Shown: positions 19,372-27,538 of the stretch, piece after piece
How positions within the stretch are numbered: position 1 is the stretch's first letter
How the letters are laid out: the number at the start of each line of letters is the position of its first letter
NCBI GenBank assembly: GCA_034522055.1
Contig: JAXHLS010000002.1
Span: forward strand, 3,655,358 to 3,719,357
Source: Gammaproteobacteria bacterium
Lineage (GTDB): Bacteria; Pseudomonadota; Gammaproteobacteria; JAABTG01
Reading direction: 5' to 3'
DNA: 64,000 bases
The notes under the pieces: generated by a model
The model's input: the letters and a program-made list of their open reading frames with translations, nothing else
Told to the model about the DNA's origin: nothing
Database searches by the model: none
Made by a program: the position numbers and the translations under genes

Positions 19372-21111
19372 ATGAAGAAACCTGTAATCATCGGCCTGGT
19401 GGTCGCGGTGTTGCTGGCCGCAGCCTGTGCCCCCACATCGAAAGAGGATACGGGATCCGCCGTGACGCCGGTGCCGGATGGCAGCGGCGCGCCGCCGCCG
19501 GGGGTGACGGTGGAGCCCGCCGCGCCCGGGGCCGGTGGCGTACGCCACGAGCTGGCGGTCACGCCGTCGCGACCCAAACAGGCCCACACGGCGCACCCGG
19601 CCGGTCGCCCGGTGGCGCGGGCCGACACCTTCGCCGCCGATCTCGCGGCCCTGCGTCCCCCCGCGGAGCCGGTGAATCGCGAGAACTACCATGGCTTCCA
19701 TGACCATCCCCTGCGGCTGGCCGCGGAGGATCCCTTTTCCACTTTCAGCATCGACGTGGATACCGGCGCCTACAGCAATGTGCGCCGCCTGCTCCAGCGC
19801 GGCAGCATGCCTCCGGCGCACGCCGTGCGGGCCGAGGAGCTGATTAACTACTTCGGCTACGATTATCCCGCGCCCGCCGGTCGGGAGCGTCCCTTCCGGG
19901 TCACCACGGAGATAGGCCCCACCCCCTGGAACCCCCAAACCCGGTTGTTGCACATCGGCCTCAAGGGTTACGCGGTACCGCCTGACCAACTTCCCGCCAG
20001 CAACCTGGTGTTCCTGGTGGACGTGTCCGGCTCCATGCGCGCCCCCGCCAAGCTGGGCCTGCTCAAGAACGCCCTGCGGTTGCTGGTGGGTCAGCTGGAC
20101 GGCGATGACCGCATCGCCATCGCCGTCTATGCGGGTGCTGCGGGCACGGTGCTGGAGTCGACCTCGGGGGACCACAAGGCCGCCATCAAGGCGGCCATCG
20201 ACGGCCTCACGGCGGGTGGCTCCACCAACGGTGGTGCGGGCATTCGGCTGGCCTACGACCTGGCCCGCCAGGGCTGGATCGAGGGCGGCGTCAACCGCGT
20301 CATCCTCGCCACCGACGGCGACTTCAACTTGGGCATGGTGGACTTCGATGCCCTCGTGGGCCTGGTGGAACGCGAGCGCGGCAGCGGCATCGGGCTGACC
20401 ACCCTGGGCCTCGGCGCCGGCAACTACAATGACCACCTGATGGAGCGCCTGGCCGACGCCGGCAACGGCAACCATGCCTATATCGATACCCTGGCCGAGG
20501 CCCGCAAGGTGTTGGTGGAGGAGATGAGCGCGACGCTGTTCACCATCGCCCACGACGTGAAGATTCAGCTCGAGTTCAATCCGGCGGTGGTGGCGGAATA
20601 CCGACTCATCGGCTACGAGAACCGGGCCCTGGCGCGCGAGGACTTCGCCAACGACCGGGTGGATGCCGGCGACATCGGTGCCGGCCATACCGTCACCGCC
20701 CTCTACGAACTCACCCTGGTGGACAGCCCCGCCCGGCGCCTCAGCCCCGGGCGCTACCAGACCCCGGTGGTGGCGGACGGCGGCCGCGACGGCGAGGTGG
20801 GACTGCTGCGACTGCGCTACAAGACGGCCCATGACGGCGCCAGCGTCCTCCAGGAGAAGGTGCTGGCGGTGTCGGATAGTGCGCCCCTACTCGCCGAAAC
20901 CAGCCAGGATTTTCGTTTCGCCGCCGCCGTGGCCGCCTTCGCCCAGCGCCTGCGGGGCGGCAAGTATCTGGAGGGCTTCGACTACCCTGAAATACTGGCC
21001 CTGGCCCAGGGTGCCCGCGGTGACGACCCATTCGGCTACCGGGGCGGATTTCTCCCCCTCGTGGCCCTGGCCGAGGCGCTGGAGTCGCCGCCGGCGGCGG
21101 GGGGGAAGTAG
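19372..21111 (+). CDS. vWA-domain lipoprotein, YfbK-like
   Basis: A 579-residue exported protein. The lipobox LAAAC puts the acylated Cys at residue 20, followed by a Pro/Ala/Gly-rich linker. A conserved YfbK N-terminal domain (FSIDVDTGAYSNVRRLLQRGSMPP, EELINYFGYDYP) precedes the von Willebrand A domain with its MIDAS motif DVSGSM, then ATDGDFNLG. The C-terminal part is the DUF3520-type region. Such proteins often sit beside an ECF sigma/anti-sigma pair, as here, suggesting an envelope function under that pair's control. GGGAGAACGTC precedes the ATG. Confidence 0.88.
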   Translation: MKKPVIIGLVVAVLLAAACAPTSKEDTGSAVTPVPDGSGAPPPGVTVEPAAPGAGGVRHELAVTPSRPKQAHTAHPAGRPVARADTFAADLAALRPPAEPVNRENYHGFHDHPLRLAAEDPFSTFSIDVDTGAYSNVRRLLQRGSMPPAHAVRAEELINYFGYDYPAPAGRERPFRVTTEIGPTPWNPQTRLLHIGLKGYAVPPDQLPASNLVFLVDVSGSMRAPAKLGLLKNALRLLVGQLDGDDRIAIAVYAGAAGTVLESTSGDHKAAIKAAIDGLTAGGSTNGGAGIRLAYDLARQGWIEGGVNRVILATDGDFNLGMVDFDALVGLVERERGSGIGLTTLGLGAGNYNDHLMERLADAGNGNHAYIDTLAEARKVLVEEMSATLFTIAHDVKIQLEFNPAVVAEYRLIGYENRALAREDFANDRVDAGDIGAGHTVTALYELTLVDSPARRLSPGRYQTPVVADGGRDGEVGLLRLRYKTAHDGASVLQEKVLAVSDSAPLLAETSQDFRFAAAVAAFAQRLRGGKYLEGFDYPEILALAQGARGDDPFGYRGGFLPLVALAEALESPPAAGGK

Positions 21112-21490
21112 GGGAGTGAAAAGGGACCAGAAGCGAGGGAATGGACCAGAAGTGAGTGAATAGACTAGAAGCAAGTGAATGGTGAATAGACCAGAAGCAA
21201 GTGAATGGTGAATGGTGAATGGTGAATAGCAATAGCAATAGCAATAGCAATAGCAATAGCAAAAGCAAAAGCAAAAGCAAAAGCAAAGGCAAAGGCAAAA
21301 GGCGACGACGGGGGGGTGGCTGAAGGTGGGCGTTTCCGCTTTGGCTTGAGGGATTTGGTGCAAGCTGGCGTGCCTTGATGTTACTGCCCACGCCAACCAG
21401 GAGCCATACTCGCTGTACCATTCACCATTCACCATTCACCATTCACCATTCACCATTCACCATTCACCATTCACCATTCACCATTTCCCC
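21112..21490. repeat. Block of simple tandem repeats between vWA and ECF sigma genes
   Basis: No gene is visible. Contents in order: imperfect copies of a unit like GACCAGAAGCAAGTGAATG (21121-21203); a few TGGTGAA heptamers (21204-21228); AATAGC x6 (21225-21260); AAAAGC x4 and AAAGGC x2 (21261-21296); about 120 bp of unique sequence; then TTCACCA x9, perfect, at 21421-21483. TTCACCA is the reverse complement of TGGTGAA, so the two heptamer runs are inverted relative to each other and could pair over about 200 nt. Confidence 0.9.
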
Positions 21491-22042
21491 ATGCCCGTCC
21501 CCACCGACCCCACCGACGAATACCTCATGAGCGCCTACGCGAGCGGTGACGCGGATGCCTTCGACATCCTCTACGGGCGCCACAGGAACGGCGTGTACCG
21601 TTACCTGCTGCGCCAGTGCGGCGGACCGGAGGTGGCGGAGGAGTTGTTCCAGGACGTGTGGATGCGGGTCATCGGCATGCGCCGGCGCTACCGGCCCACG
21701 GGCTCCTTTCGGAGCTGGCTCTACGGTATCGCGCACAACCGGCTGGTGGACCATTACCGCCAGCAGGAGCGTTCCCGGCTGGTATCCGGCGATGGGCCCG
21801 AGGACCCCGACCCGCGCCCCGCCATGGACCATCAGGCCTTCATGGCGGACTGTCTTAAGCGCCTCATGGCGTTGCTGGACAAGCTGTCGCCGCCCCAGCT
21901 CCAGGCCTTCCTGCTGCGCCAGGAAGGGGGGCTCGGCCTCGAGGACATGGCCCGCGTCATGGGCGTGGGGGCGGAGACCGCCAAGAGCCGGCTGCGCCAT
22001 GCCATGAGCCGGTTGCGCGGGGGGCTGGAGGATTGCCTGTGA
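21491..22042 (+). CDS. ECF-subfamily RNA polymerase sigma factor
   Basis: A 183-residue sigma-70-family factor of the extracytoplasmic function type. Region 2 is at about residues 22-90 (DAFDILYGRHRNGVYRYLLR, AEELFQDVWMRVI, GSFRSWLYGIAHNRLVDHYR), and region 4 at about 125-178 (LSPPQLQAFLLRQEGGLGLEDMARVMGVGAETAKSRLRHAMSRLR). It overlaps the anti-sigma-like gene by GTGA. No ribosome site precedes the ATG at 21491; the heptamer array ends seven bases before it. The alternative ATG at 21527 also lacks one, so initiation may depend on the repeat array or on leader structure. Confidence 0.9.
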   Translation: MPVPTDPTDEYLMSAYASGDADAFDILYGRHRNGVYRYLLRQCGGPEVAEELFQDVWMRVIGMRRRYRPTGSFRSWLYGIAHNRLVDHYRQQERSRLVSGDGPEDPDPRPAMDHQAFMADCLKRLMALLDKLSPPQLQAFLLRQEGGLGLEDMARVMGVGAETAKSRLRHAMSRLRGGLEDCL

Positions 22043-22713
22043 CAGGAAAGAGAGACCAGGAGTTGGCGGCCCTCTACAGAGTCGCCGCCATTGAGGAGCC
22101 GCCGGCCCACCTCGACCGTACCATCCGTGACGCCGCCCGGCGCGCCACCCGTTCCCCTCTGGCGCGCTTCACCCCCTTCAGCGGTCGCTGGCCCCTGGCC
22201 CTGTCGGCCGCCGCCGTGGTGGTGATGACCACTACCCTGCTGATCTACCAGGTGGATCCGGACCCGATCCTCGTGGACGAGGACATGGTGCCGCGCCAGG
22301 AGACGGCGGCGCCGGCCCCGGACGCCGTGCCGGCCCCGCCGTCCGCCTCCGACGCCGCCACTGAAAACCGGCGGCCCGCACCCGCGAACGGAGATCCCCC
22401 GGTACTGCTGCGGGAGGCCGTTCCCCCTCCCGCGCCTGCTAGCGACCGGGCCTTGCCGTCACGGGAAAAGGAAGGAGGCGGCACGCCGGCACGCCTGATG
22501 CACCTGCCGCGGAGCAAGGCCATGGACCAAGCGCATGACGACGATGCCGGGGCCGGCGGATTGCCGTCCGGGGCGGCGGCGGAACTGGCCGCCATCCGGC
22601 GGCTCGTCGAGACGGGGGAAACAAAGGTCGCCCGGCGCCGCCTGGAGTCCTTCGTGGAGCGCTACCCGGATTACGAGTTGCCTCCGGAACTGGACGCGTT
22701 GCTGCGCCAGTGA
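22039..22713 (+). CDS. Putative anti-sigma factor, single-pass membrane protein
   Basis: A 224-residue protein beginning at a GTG that overlaps the sigma factor stop, the usual coupling of an ECF sigma to its anti-sigma. Residues 1-50 are a cytoplasmic charged segment, about 55-75 (WPLALSAAAVVVMTTTLLIY) a membrane helix, then a long Pro/Ala-rich periplasmic stretch. The end (AAELAAIRRLVETGETKVARRRLESFVERYPDYELPPEL) resembles a single TPR-like helical pair. No zinc anti-sigma HxxxCxxC motif is seen, so the anti-sigma role rests on position and topology. Confidence 0.65.
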   Translation: MTGKRDQELAALYRVAAIEEPPAHLDRTIRDAARRATRSPLARFTPFSGRWPLALSAAAVVVMTTTLLIYQVDPDPILVDEDMVPRQETAAPAPDAVPAPPSASDAATENRRPAPANGDPPVLLREAVPPPAPASDRALPSREKEGGGTPARLMHLPRSKAMDQAHDDDAGAGGLPSGAAAELAAIRRLVETGETKVARRRLESFVERYPDYELPPELDALLRQ

Positions 22714-22716
22714 TCC

Positions 22717-22822
22717 ATGTCGGGATGAATCCCGACCCACATCCGTGCCCCGGGAACGGGCGGTGGTGGTGTATCTGGGGGCGGCTGTAAGTCGGTTGTA
22801 GGTCGGACTTCAGTCCGACAAC
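22717..22822. repeat. BIME-like double palindrome
   Basis: Two palindromes, GTCGGGATGAATCCCGAC (22719-22736) and GTCGGACTTCAGTCCGAC (22802-22819), flank about 65 bp including CCACATCCGTGCC and GGGCGGTGG. The whole is a diverged, inverted copy of the unit repeated at 49198-49581, making it a dispersed palindromic element. It starts four bases after the anti-sigma stop and may end that transcript. Confidence 0.8.
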
Positions 22823-22884
22823 CGGCTTCCGCCATCCGCCCGGACAGGCCCCCTGGCCAGGGTGGGCCGATCTTGTCGACAAAC

Positions 22885-22905
22885 TTTACAGTTTCGCCGT
22901 GAAAA
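22885..22905. promoter_or_regulatory. Upstream copy of TTTACA-type site
   Basis: TTTACA-GTTTCGCCG-TGAAAA, an imperfect copy of the palindrome at 23068, set in a longer duplicated context (GATCTTGTCGACAAAC versus GATCCTGTCGGCGAAC). It lies 183 bp upstream of the better copy. A second activator site for the sigma-54 promoter at 23150 is inferred. Confidence 0.4.
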
Positions 22906-23067
22906 AGCTTGGCGCGCGCCATGAGTTCCTTCCCTGGAGTGTCGATTTTGGAGACGTAATGTTTCCGCTAACCGCAATATTCAACCGGTCTGACGAGCAG
23001 ACTTCTGATTCCGCTGGCCTTTCGCTCGTCCGACCCCGACCAGGATCGGCCGATCCTGTCGGCGAAC

Positions 23068-23088
23068 TTTACAGTTTCACCGTGTAAA
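23068..23088. promoter_or_regulatory. TTTACA-N9-TGTAAA palindrome, candidate enhancer site
   Basis: Perfect 6-bp arms TTTACA and TGTAAA separated by GTTTCACCG. It lies 62 bp upstream of the -24 element at 23150, a distance usual for enhancer-binding activators of sigma-54 promoters. PEP-CTERM systems are often regulated by a PrsR-type sigma-54 activator; no such gene is in this window, so the assignment is an inference. Confidence 0.5.
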
Positions 23089-23149
23089 GAACGGTATCGA
23101 CTCGACCTGCCGGTCCTATGATATTGATTGTTTTGAGTATGCTGAACCC

Positions 23150-23164
23150 TGGCATGCGGTTTGC
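23150..23164 (+). promoter_or_regulatory. Sigma-54 promoter for the exosortase-substrate operon
   Basis: TGGCATG-CGGT-TTGC has the GG and GC dinucleotides exactly ten bases apart, fitting the -24/-12 consensus TGGCACG-N4-TTGCA. It lies 43 bp upstream of the first ATG of the VPLPA/PEP-CTERM pair. Confidence 0.75.
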
Positions 23165-23206
23165 CTATTTAATGAGTGTTGCGTGTCCGGTCGCGGAAGG
23201 AGAGCA

Positions 23207-23791
23207 ATGATGCGAGCATTGACATCGATTGTGTTATTCGGTTCGCTGCTGATCGCGACGCCAGCTTGGTCAGCCACCTTTCTGCTCCCCACCGACGGAC
23301 TGGATCCGGCTGGCCAGGAAATCTTTCAGATCGAGGAGTCCATCTTCATTACCGGCCAGATCTCGCCGGGCTCGATCTCCGTCATTCCACCCATCGTCAT
23401 CCCGGCCACCGCAAACGTCTACGTCGTGCCCAACGACAATTGGGATTTCGCCAAGCCGATCCCGGCGGATGTGACCCCAGGCGGTGCACTAAACTTGGCA
23501 GGCCTCGCCGAGACGCTGACTGGGGTGTTCATCGACGTTGAGTTGTGGCCCGCCCCACTTACGCCGGGCGAATACGACATCGTGATTGACGATGACTTGA
23601 ATGGCATCTTCGATGGCGGCGTATTCGATTTCGTCTGGGGATCGGGTCCGGCGCCCGGTATTGTAGTGGTCGCTCCCGTTCCACTGCCCCCCGCACTCGT
23701 GATGCTGGCCCCTGCGCTGGGATTGCTCCTCGGTGCCAGACGGCGCGTGATGGATCCGAGGTCGACGAGGAACCCCGCTACAAGGTCGTAA
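23207..23791 (+). CDS. Exported protein with VPLPA/PEP-CTERM sorting signal
   Basis: A 194-residue secreted protein. Residues 1-22 (MMRALTSIVLFGSLL to PAWSA) are a signal peptide. The body is acidic and Pro/Ile-rich with no known enzymatic motif. Near the C-terminus lies VPLPPALVMLAPALGLLLGARRR: a VPLPA-type motif, a hydrophobic helix and an Arg cluster, the three parts recognised by exosortases in place of the classical PEP motif. About 14 extra residues follow the Arg cluster. AAGGAG precedes the ATG. It is the first gene of a two-gene operon under the sigma-54 promoter. No exosortase or EPS genes are in the window. Confidence 0.78.
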   Translation: MMRALTSIVLFGSLLIATPAWSATFLLPTDGLDPAGQEIFQIEESIFITGQISPGSISVIPPIVIPATANVYVVPNDNWDFAKPIPADVTPGGALNLAGLAETLTGVFIDVELWPAPLTPGEYDIVIDDDLNGIFDGGVFDFVWGSGPAPGIVVVAPVPLPPALVMLAPALGLLLGARRRVMDPRSTRNPATRS

Positions 23792-23819
23792 CCAGAGAAG
23801 ACTTAATCGGAGAAGACTC

Positions 23820-24524
23820 ATGAACAGACTCAAGACACTCGCAATCGTCGCCGCCATTATGGTTCCGGTGTATGCGCATGCGGTGGTGCTCGTAGAGACC
23901 AGCGATCCGGGCTTTTACAACAACAGCATCGGTACGCTGCTGAACAGTACCAACGGCGGGGAAAGCGGTCCGTTCCCGGTCTCCAACGATTCAAATCTCA
24001 ACTTCCCGACCGCACCGGATCTGTCCACCGCCGATGCCGTGCTCGGCAACTGGCTTACCGATCCGTTGAATCTCAATGCCAACTGGGACCTCCTCGCGGC
24101 CATTCCCAACAGCTGGACCGTGGGTACCGAGGTGGCGGTCATCTATCAGTTCGATACGCTGGCGGCGACGAACGTGGTGGCGAACTTCGGCGTCGATAAC
24201 GGCATCTTCGCCTGGTTGAACGGCACCTATCTCGGCGGCGCGCGCCGGGCCGGCGGTGTTTCTCTTGGCGAACACGTATTCAACGTCGGCGATCTTTCCG
24301 CGGGCACACACTTCCTCCAACTCTTGCTCGAGGACCACGGCTCGAGCAATGGCTATGCAGTGCAGATCACCGCGGATACCTTCGTCCCCGGTCCACCGCC
24401 GGGCGGCGGCGTTAACGGTGGCACGATCCCCGAGCCCGGCACGTTCGCCTTGCTCGCGCTCGGCGGCGCCGGTCTCTATCTGCGCCGCTCCAATAAACGC
24501 CCGCGGGGTGCGAGGCGCAACTGA
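23820..24524 (+). CDS. PEP-CTERM sorting domain protein
   Basis: A 234-residue secreted protein: signal peptide (MNRLKTLAIVAAIMVPVYAHA), a beta-rich body of unknown function (VIYQFDTLAATNVVANFGVDNGIFAWLNGTYLGGARR, which resembles lectin/PA14-like sandwich domains), a Pro/Gly linker, and a textbook PEP-CTERM tail IPEPGTFALLALGGAGLYLRR. It should be processed by an exosortase and delivered to the outer envelope or extracellular polysaccharide. It lies 28 bp after the preceding sorting-signal protein. Confidence 0.88.
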   Translation: MNRLKTLAIVAAIMVPVYAHAVVLVETSDPGFYNNSIGTLLNSTNGGESGPFPVSNDSNLNFPTAPDLSTADAVLGNWLTDPLNLNANWDLLAAIPNSWTVGTEVAVIYQFDTLAATNVVANFGVDNGIFAWLNGTYLGGARRAGGVSLGEHVFNVGDLSAGTHFLQLLLEDHGSSNGYAVQITADTFVPGPPPGGGVNGGTIPEPGTFALLALGGAGLYLRRSNKRPRGARRN

Positions 24525-24746
24525 GCCATGCCAACGCCGACTTCGGGATGACGGTGGTTCCGATCCCGCGGGCATTGTGACTGTGACTCAGGACCCGCCG
24601 CTTGATCGGCGACTTCTCCTATGAATGCCGCGACTCCGGCGACATCCGGCATGGGGATGTGGCGACACCCAGGGCCTCGTCGGCTGCCAAGAGCAGCCGA
24701 CCTACCTTGCTGCTACACCCCCCCCTGGATCCCTGCCTCATCGAGT

Positions 24747-25682
24747 TCAGTAGCGAAACGATGGTGCGGTCGTCTGGGCGGTGTCCGGTTCGTGAAGGCT
24801 AATCTCGAGCACGGTCAGTTCTCTCAAGGGGGTGACCGTTGCTTCCAGGGGATGACGCGAGGCGCCGTCCACCGTGTGCACCTGGCCCCAGGCGAGGTGC
24901 GTGGCGCGGGGACTGTTCCACCTCCCTGTGGCGTCTTCGCGAACGGCCGGCTTGCCGTAGCGGTGCACCAGACCGTCGGTCGCGTCATCGGACTGTAGTC
25001 CCGTGACGACTTCGGCATACTCGATACGGTAAAGACGGGGGTAGCGGGTATCCGTGAACCACGCCTCGATGCACCGTGAGCCCGCCACGGCCCCGGAGGA
25101 GCGGGTCTGCCAACTGCCCCCGGGGCGACAGCCGTTCTCCTCCACGGCCAATCTGGGGCCGTCGTCGTACAAACGCGGCTCGGTGCCGAAGTTCGCGGCG
25201 ATGGCTGCGCGGGCCGCATCCAGACTCATGCCCGGCTCGAGGCCCGCAATCATCAGCACCGGCGCCTCTGGTGACGGCTGCAATGGGGTGCGGTTGACGC
25301 CGCTCGCCCGTGGTGGGAGCGAGAGTTGGAAGGTCCGCTCGGGCTTGAGCATCCAGCCGCCCCTGCTGTGGGCCGTGGCGATGAATGTTTCCTCGGCGTC
25401 ACCCTGCAGTGATCCGTGCACCGTCACCCGGGTGATGTCCGGGCACTGGAAGCGGATTGCCGCCAGTGCGGCATCCACCACGCGCTGGGCGTCGCCGGTG
25501 TCCGCGTCCAGTAGCGCCGGATCCGGGGTGGTCAGCCCGAGATGGATCGGCGCGCCGCAGTCCAGAGCGCTGGAGACCGTCGCATGGAAGGAGGGATCCT
25601 CGAGAAGCAGGCGCCCGCTGGCCGCCGCCGACGGAGCGCCGGCCACCATCGCCAGGACCACTACGATTCTTGCCGTGTTCAT
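24747..25682 (-). CDS. Exported protein of unknown function
   Basis: A 311-residue protein with a signal peptide (MNTARIVVVLAMVAGAPSAAAS). Four Cys residues in the mature part could form disulfides. The segment IAGLEPGMSLDAARAAIAANFGTEPRLYDDGPRLAVEENGC and later TRYPRLYRIEYAEVVTG suggest a small ligand-binding or inhibitor-like domain, but I do not recognise a family. The ATG at 25682 has GGGAGG upstream and overlaps the stop of the SH3-domain gene by four bases, so the two are translationally coupled. Confidence 0.7.
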   Translation of the reverse strand: MNTARIVVVLAMVAGAPSAAASGRLLLEDPSFHATVSSALDCGAPIHLGLTTPDPALLDADTGDAQRVVDAALAAIRFQCPDITRVTVHGSLQGDAEETFIATAHSRGGWMLKPERTFQLSLPPRASGVNRTPLQPSPEAPVLMIAGLEPGMSLDAARAAIAANFGTEPRLYDDGPRLAVEENGCRPGGSWQTRSSGAVAGSRCIEAWFTDTRYPRLYRIEYAEVVTGLQSDDATDGLVHRYGKPAVREDATGRWNSPRATHLAWGQVHTVDGASRHPLEATVTPLRELTVLEISLHEPDTAQTTAPSFRY

Positions 25683-26512
25683 GCGACCTCCCAGGTGCCG
25701 TCTTCGTTGCGGCAGGTTCTGAACTTCTCCGAGGCCGTGCTGCCGTCCGGCATCGTCACCTTCTGGGTCACTAGCGTGCATTCCGGCTGGGCGAGCATGG
25801 TGTCGTCGAAGTCCTGGCCGGCGTGCTCGCGGATCGCGTTGCTGTCCGCCTGCTGTTGCCCGACGGGATTCAGCAACGTCGAATGAACGAATCCATAGCC
25901 GCGTCCGTTCCGAGCCAACATATACCAGTTCTCGCCCGACACCCGTCCGACGACGGGCACCTCTTGTTCATCCTCGATTTGGTCGATGACCGGATAGTTC
26001 GTACCTGGACCGCTACGCACATTACTTCGCGATGTCGCGGCGTACCATCCATTGATCATTTCGAGGGGCGGCGCCTGGGTCGGGCGGCTCGACGGCTCAT
26101 CGTCGGCGTCCTGCACCTGTACCTCGGTGCGCACGCCGGTATCGGGATTGACCCATGTCTGCGACTCGCCAGTCTCTATGGCGGTGGCGGTGGAGTGAGC
26201 CAGGCCTTCACGATCTGACGCCTGCATGCGGCGCCCGACCTCGCCACCAAGCCAGTAGCCGGCCAGCGCGCCGACGATGGTGGCGGCTGTCTTGCCGGAT
26301 CCAGAGCCCACCTGTGAACCGAGCACACCGCCGAGCACGCCGCCGACGCCTTTTCCCACGTTCTCTTTGGTCAGCATGTCGGTGATCCGACTCATGAAGT
26401 CATCCTGGCCGTGGTGCTGCGAAGCCGGATGCTCCGCCCTCGCCAGCGGTCCGGCGGCGAGCGTCAAGACGGTTGCGGCGACCATGACCTGTCGGGTATG
26501 GGATCTGTTCAT
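25679..26512 (-). CDS. Exported SH3b/glycine-zipper protein
   Basis: A 277-residue exported protein. After the signal peptide (through GPLARA) comes a glycine-zipper region at about residues 52-95 (GKGVGGVLGGVLGSQVGSG and IVGALAGYWLGGEVGRRM), which inserts in or spans the outer membrane. A bacterial SH3 domain follows at about 155-215 (SNVRSGPGTNYPVIDQIEDEQEVPVVGR, NGRGYGFVHSTLL). The C-terminal ECTLVTQKVTMPDGS and FRTCRNEDGTWEV is the RT0821/Lpp0805-like surface domain seen in 17-kDa antigen-type proteins. It is cotranscribed with the downstream exported protein. The ATG at 26512 directly starts the signal peptide. Confidence 0.75.
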   Translation of the reverse strand: MNRSHTRQVMVAATVLTLAAGPLARAEHPASQHHGQDDFMSRITDMLTKENVGKGVGGVLGGVLGSQVGSGSGKTAATIVGALAGYWLGGEVGRRMQASDREGLAHSTATAIETGESQTWVNPDTGVRTEVQVQDADDEPSSRPTQAPPLEMINGWYAATSRSNVRSGPGTNYPVIDQIEDEQEVPVVGRVSGENWYMLARNGRGYGFVHSTLLNPVGQQQADSNAIREHAGQDFDDTMLAQPECTLVTQKVTMPDGSTASEKFRTCRNEDGTWEVA

Positions 26513-26904
26513 TCTGGATAACCTCGTGAGCCTGGGTCGACGTCGTAGGACACGACGGGACCGGCGACTTGTTGATGGGGCGTGGAGAACGTCCTTGCGC
26601 GTGGACCGTGCGACATGGCTTCGTTGTCCCTGCATTGGGTCACGCTATGCCGATGATCCGGGCGGTGTCTGTTCGTTGGCACACAAACGTCTATTAACCG
26701 TTTACTGAGCCATGGGTGCAATGGGTCGGATTTGCGCCCACCGCTGTTTTGCCGGCCACGCCCGCGGCAAGAGAGAGCTGAGGGCTGTGTCGCACAGCGC
26801 TGGCCGGACGGCGACCTCGTCCCAGCGCAGCACCTCGGCCCCCCCGGTTTCATGGACTCTGATGGCATGGGGCATGGGTTACTCACTCTGGCATATTGCG
26901 AGAA
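26513..26904. other. Intergenic region, nothing recognised
   Basis: About 390 bp between the SH3/glycine-zipper gene and the 63-codon minus-strand gene. I find no convincing reading frame, RNA or repeat. A short AT-rich patch near 26687-26706 (GTCTATTAACCGTTTACT) may carry the promoter of the SH3-domain gene. Confidence 0.4.
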
Positions 26905-27096
26905 TCACTCGCCAGCCGAGGTGTTTTGCTGTTCCTCGACGACCTGGCCATTCTTCCACAGCACAATGCCCACACCCACTTGCCTGGCCTTCCGCCGGGC
27001 CTTCGCCGCCGCCCGTTTCATGGCGATTTCAGCCGCCGCCATATCGGGGTCACGTTCTTTCGGCTTGTTGCTGGAATCCATGAATTCTCCGCTCAT
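26905..27096 (-). CDS. Small basic protein downstream of zeta-like gene
   Basis: A 63-residue hydrophilic protein with an Ala/Arg/Lys-rich helix ([22 protein letters not shown]) and a short beta end ([15 protein letters not shown]). Its ATG overlaps the stop of the zeta-toxin-like frame by four bases. Small proteins ending in a GxxIVxWxxGKVV-like strand commonly accompany this family of zeta-like ATPases, so it is probably the partner of that gene; an antitoxin role is not demonstrated. Confidence 0.6.
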   Translation of the reverse strand: MSGEFMDSSNKPKERDPDMAAAEIAMKRAAAKARRKARQVGVGIVLWKNGQVVEEQQNTSAGE

Positions 27097-27395
27097 GCGT
27101 TCACTCCTTCTTCAATCAGCGCCGGCTCGCCGCCAGAATTGTCGTACAGCGCCCACTCATTAACCACCGGTTTGTACAGGTTTTCGAAATTTCGCAGGCC
27201 AGCTACGAAGCGCCGCCGCCCGGCTCTGAAAGCTGCCCGTTCCGGTTCGAAGGGGGCGAGCCCGGCGGCGATGAGGTCGGCATTGACAAAGGTCGGGCAG
27301 TGGGCCTCATTCGGTAGAAACTCCCCGGCGAAGGTGGTTTTTCCCGCACCGTTAGGACCGGCAATAATGATGATCCGCTTATCCGGCGTGTTCAT
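27093..27395 (-). pseudogene. Zeta-toxin-like ATPase with large internal deletion
   Basis: A 100-codon frame. The first half ([21 protein letters not shown], then [25 protein letters not shown]) is the Walker A and following strand of a zeta-toxin/AAA family of about 190 residues. The second half ([34 protein letters not shown]) is the C-terminus of the same family. The roughly 75 residues that normally lie between, including the ETTLSG segment, are missing, and the join at about 27211-27221 falls in a CGG repeat. Reading frame is kept, but the product cannot fold as a normal kinase. Confidence 0.75.
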
Positions 27396-27538
27396 TCTCT
27401 TGTCCCGCGGGTTGCCAAACGCTCCTTGCCAATCTGAACCGATTATATTCCAGGGAGTATTGGCTCGGCATAGCGCGGTGCCCCAAGGCTGCAAACAGGT
27501 GGTCGGCGTTTCGGTCTTAGCGGTTTCGGGGGAGGCCA

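Noticed and set aside
24525..24746. Possible third exosortase-substrate gene or fragment after the PEP-CTERM gene
   Set aside because: No signal peptide, no sorting motif and no ribosome site; the frames here are shadows of the minus-strand gene ending at 24747.
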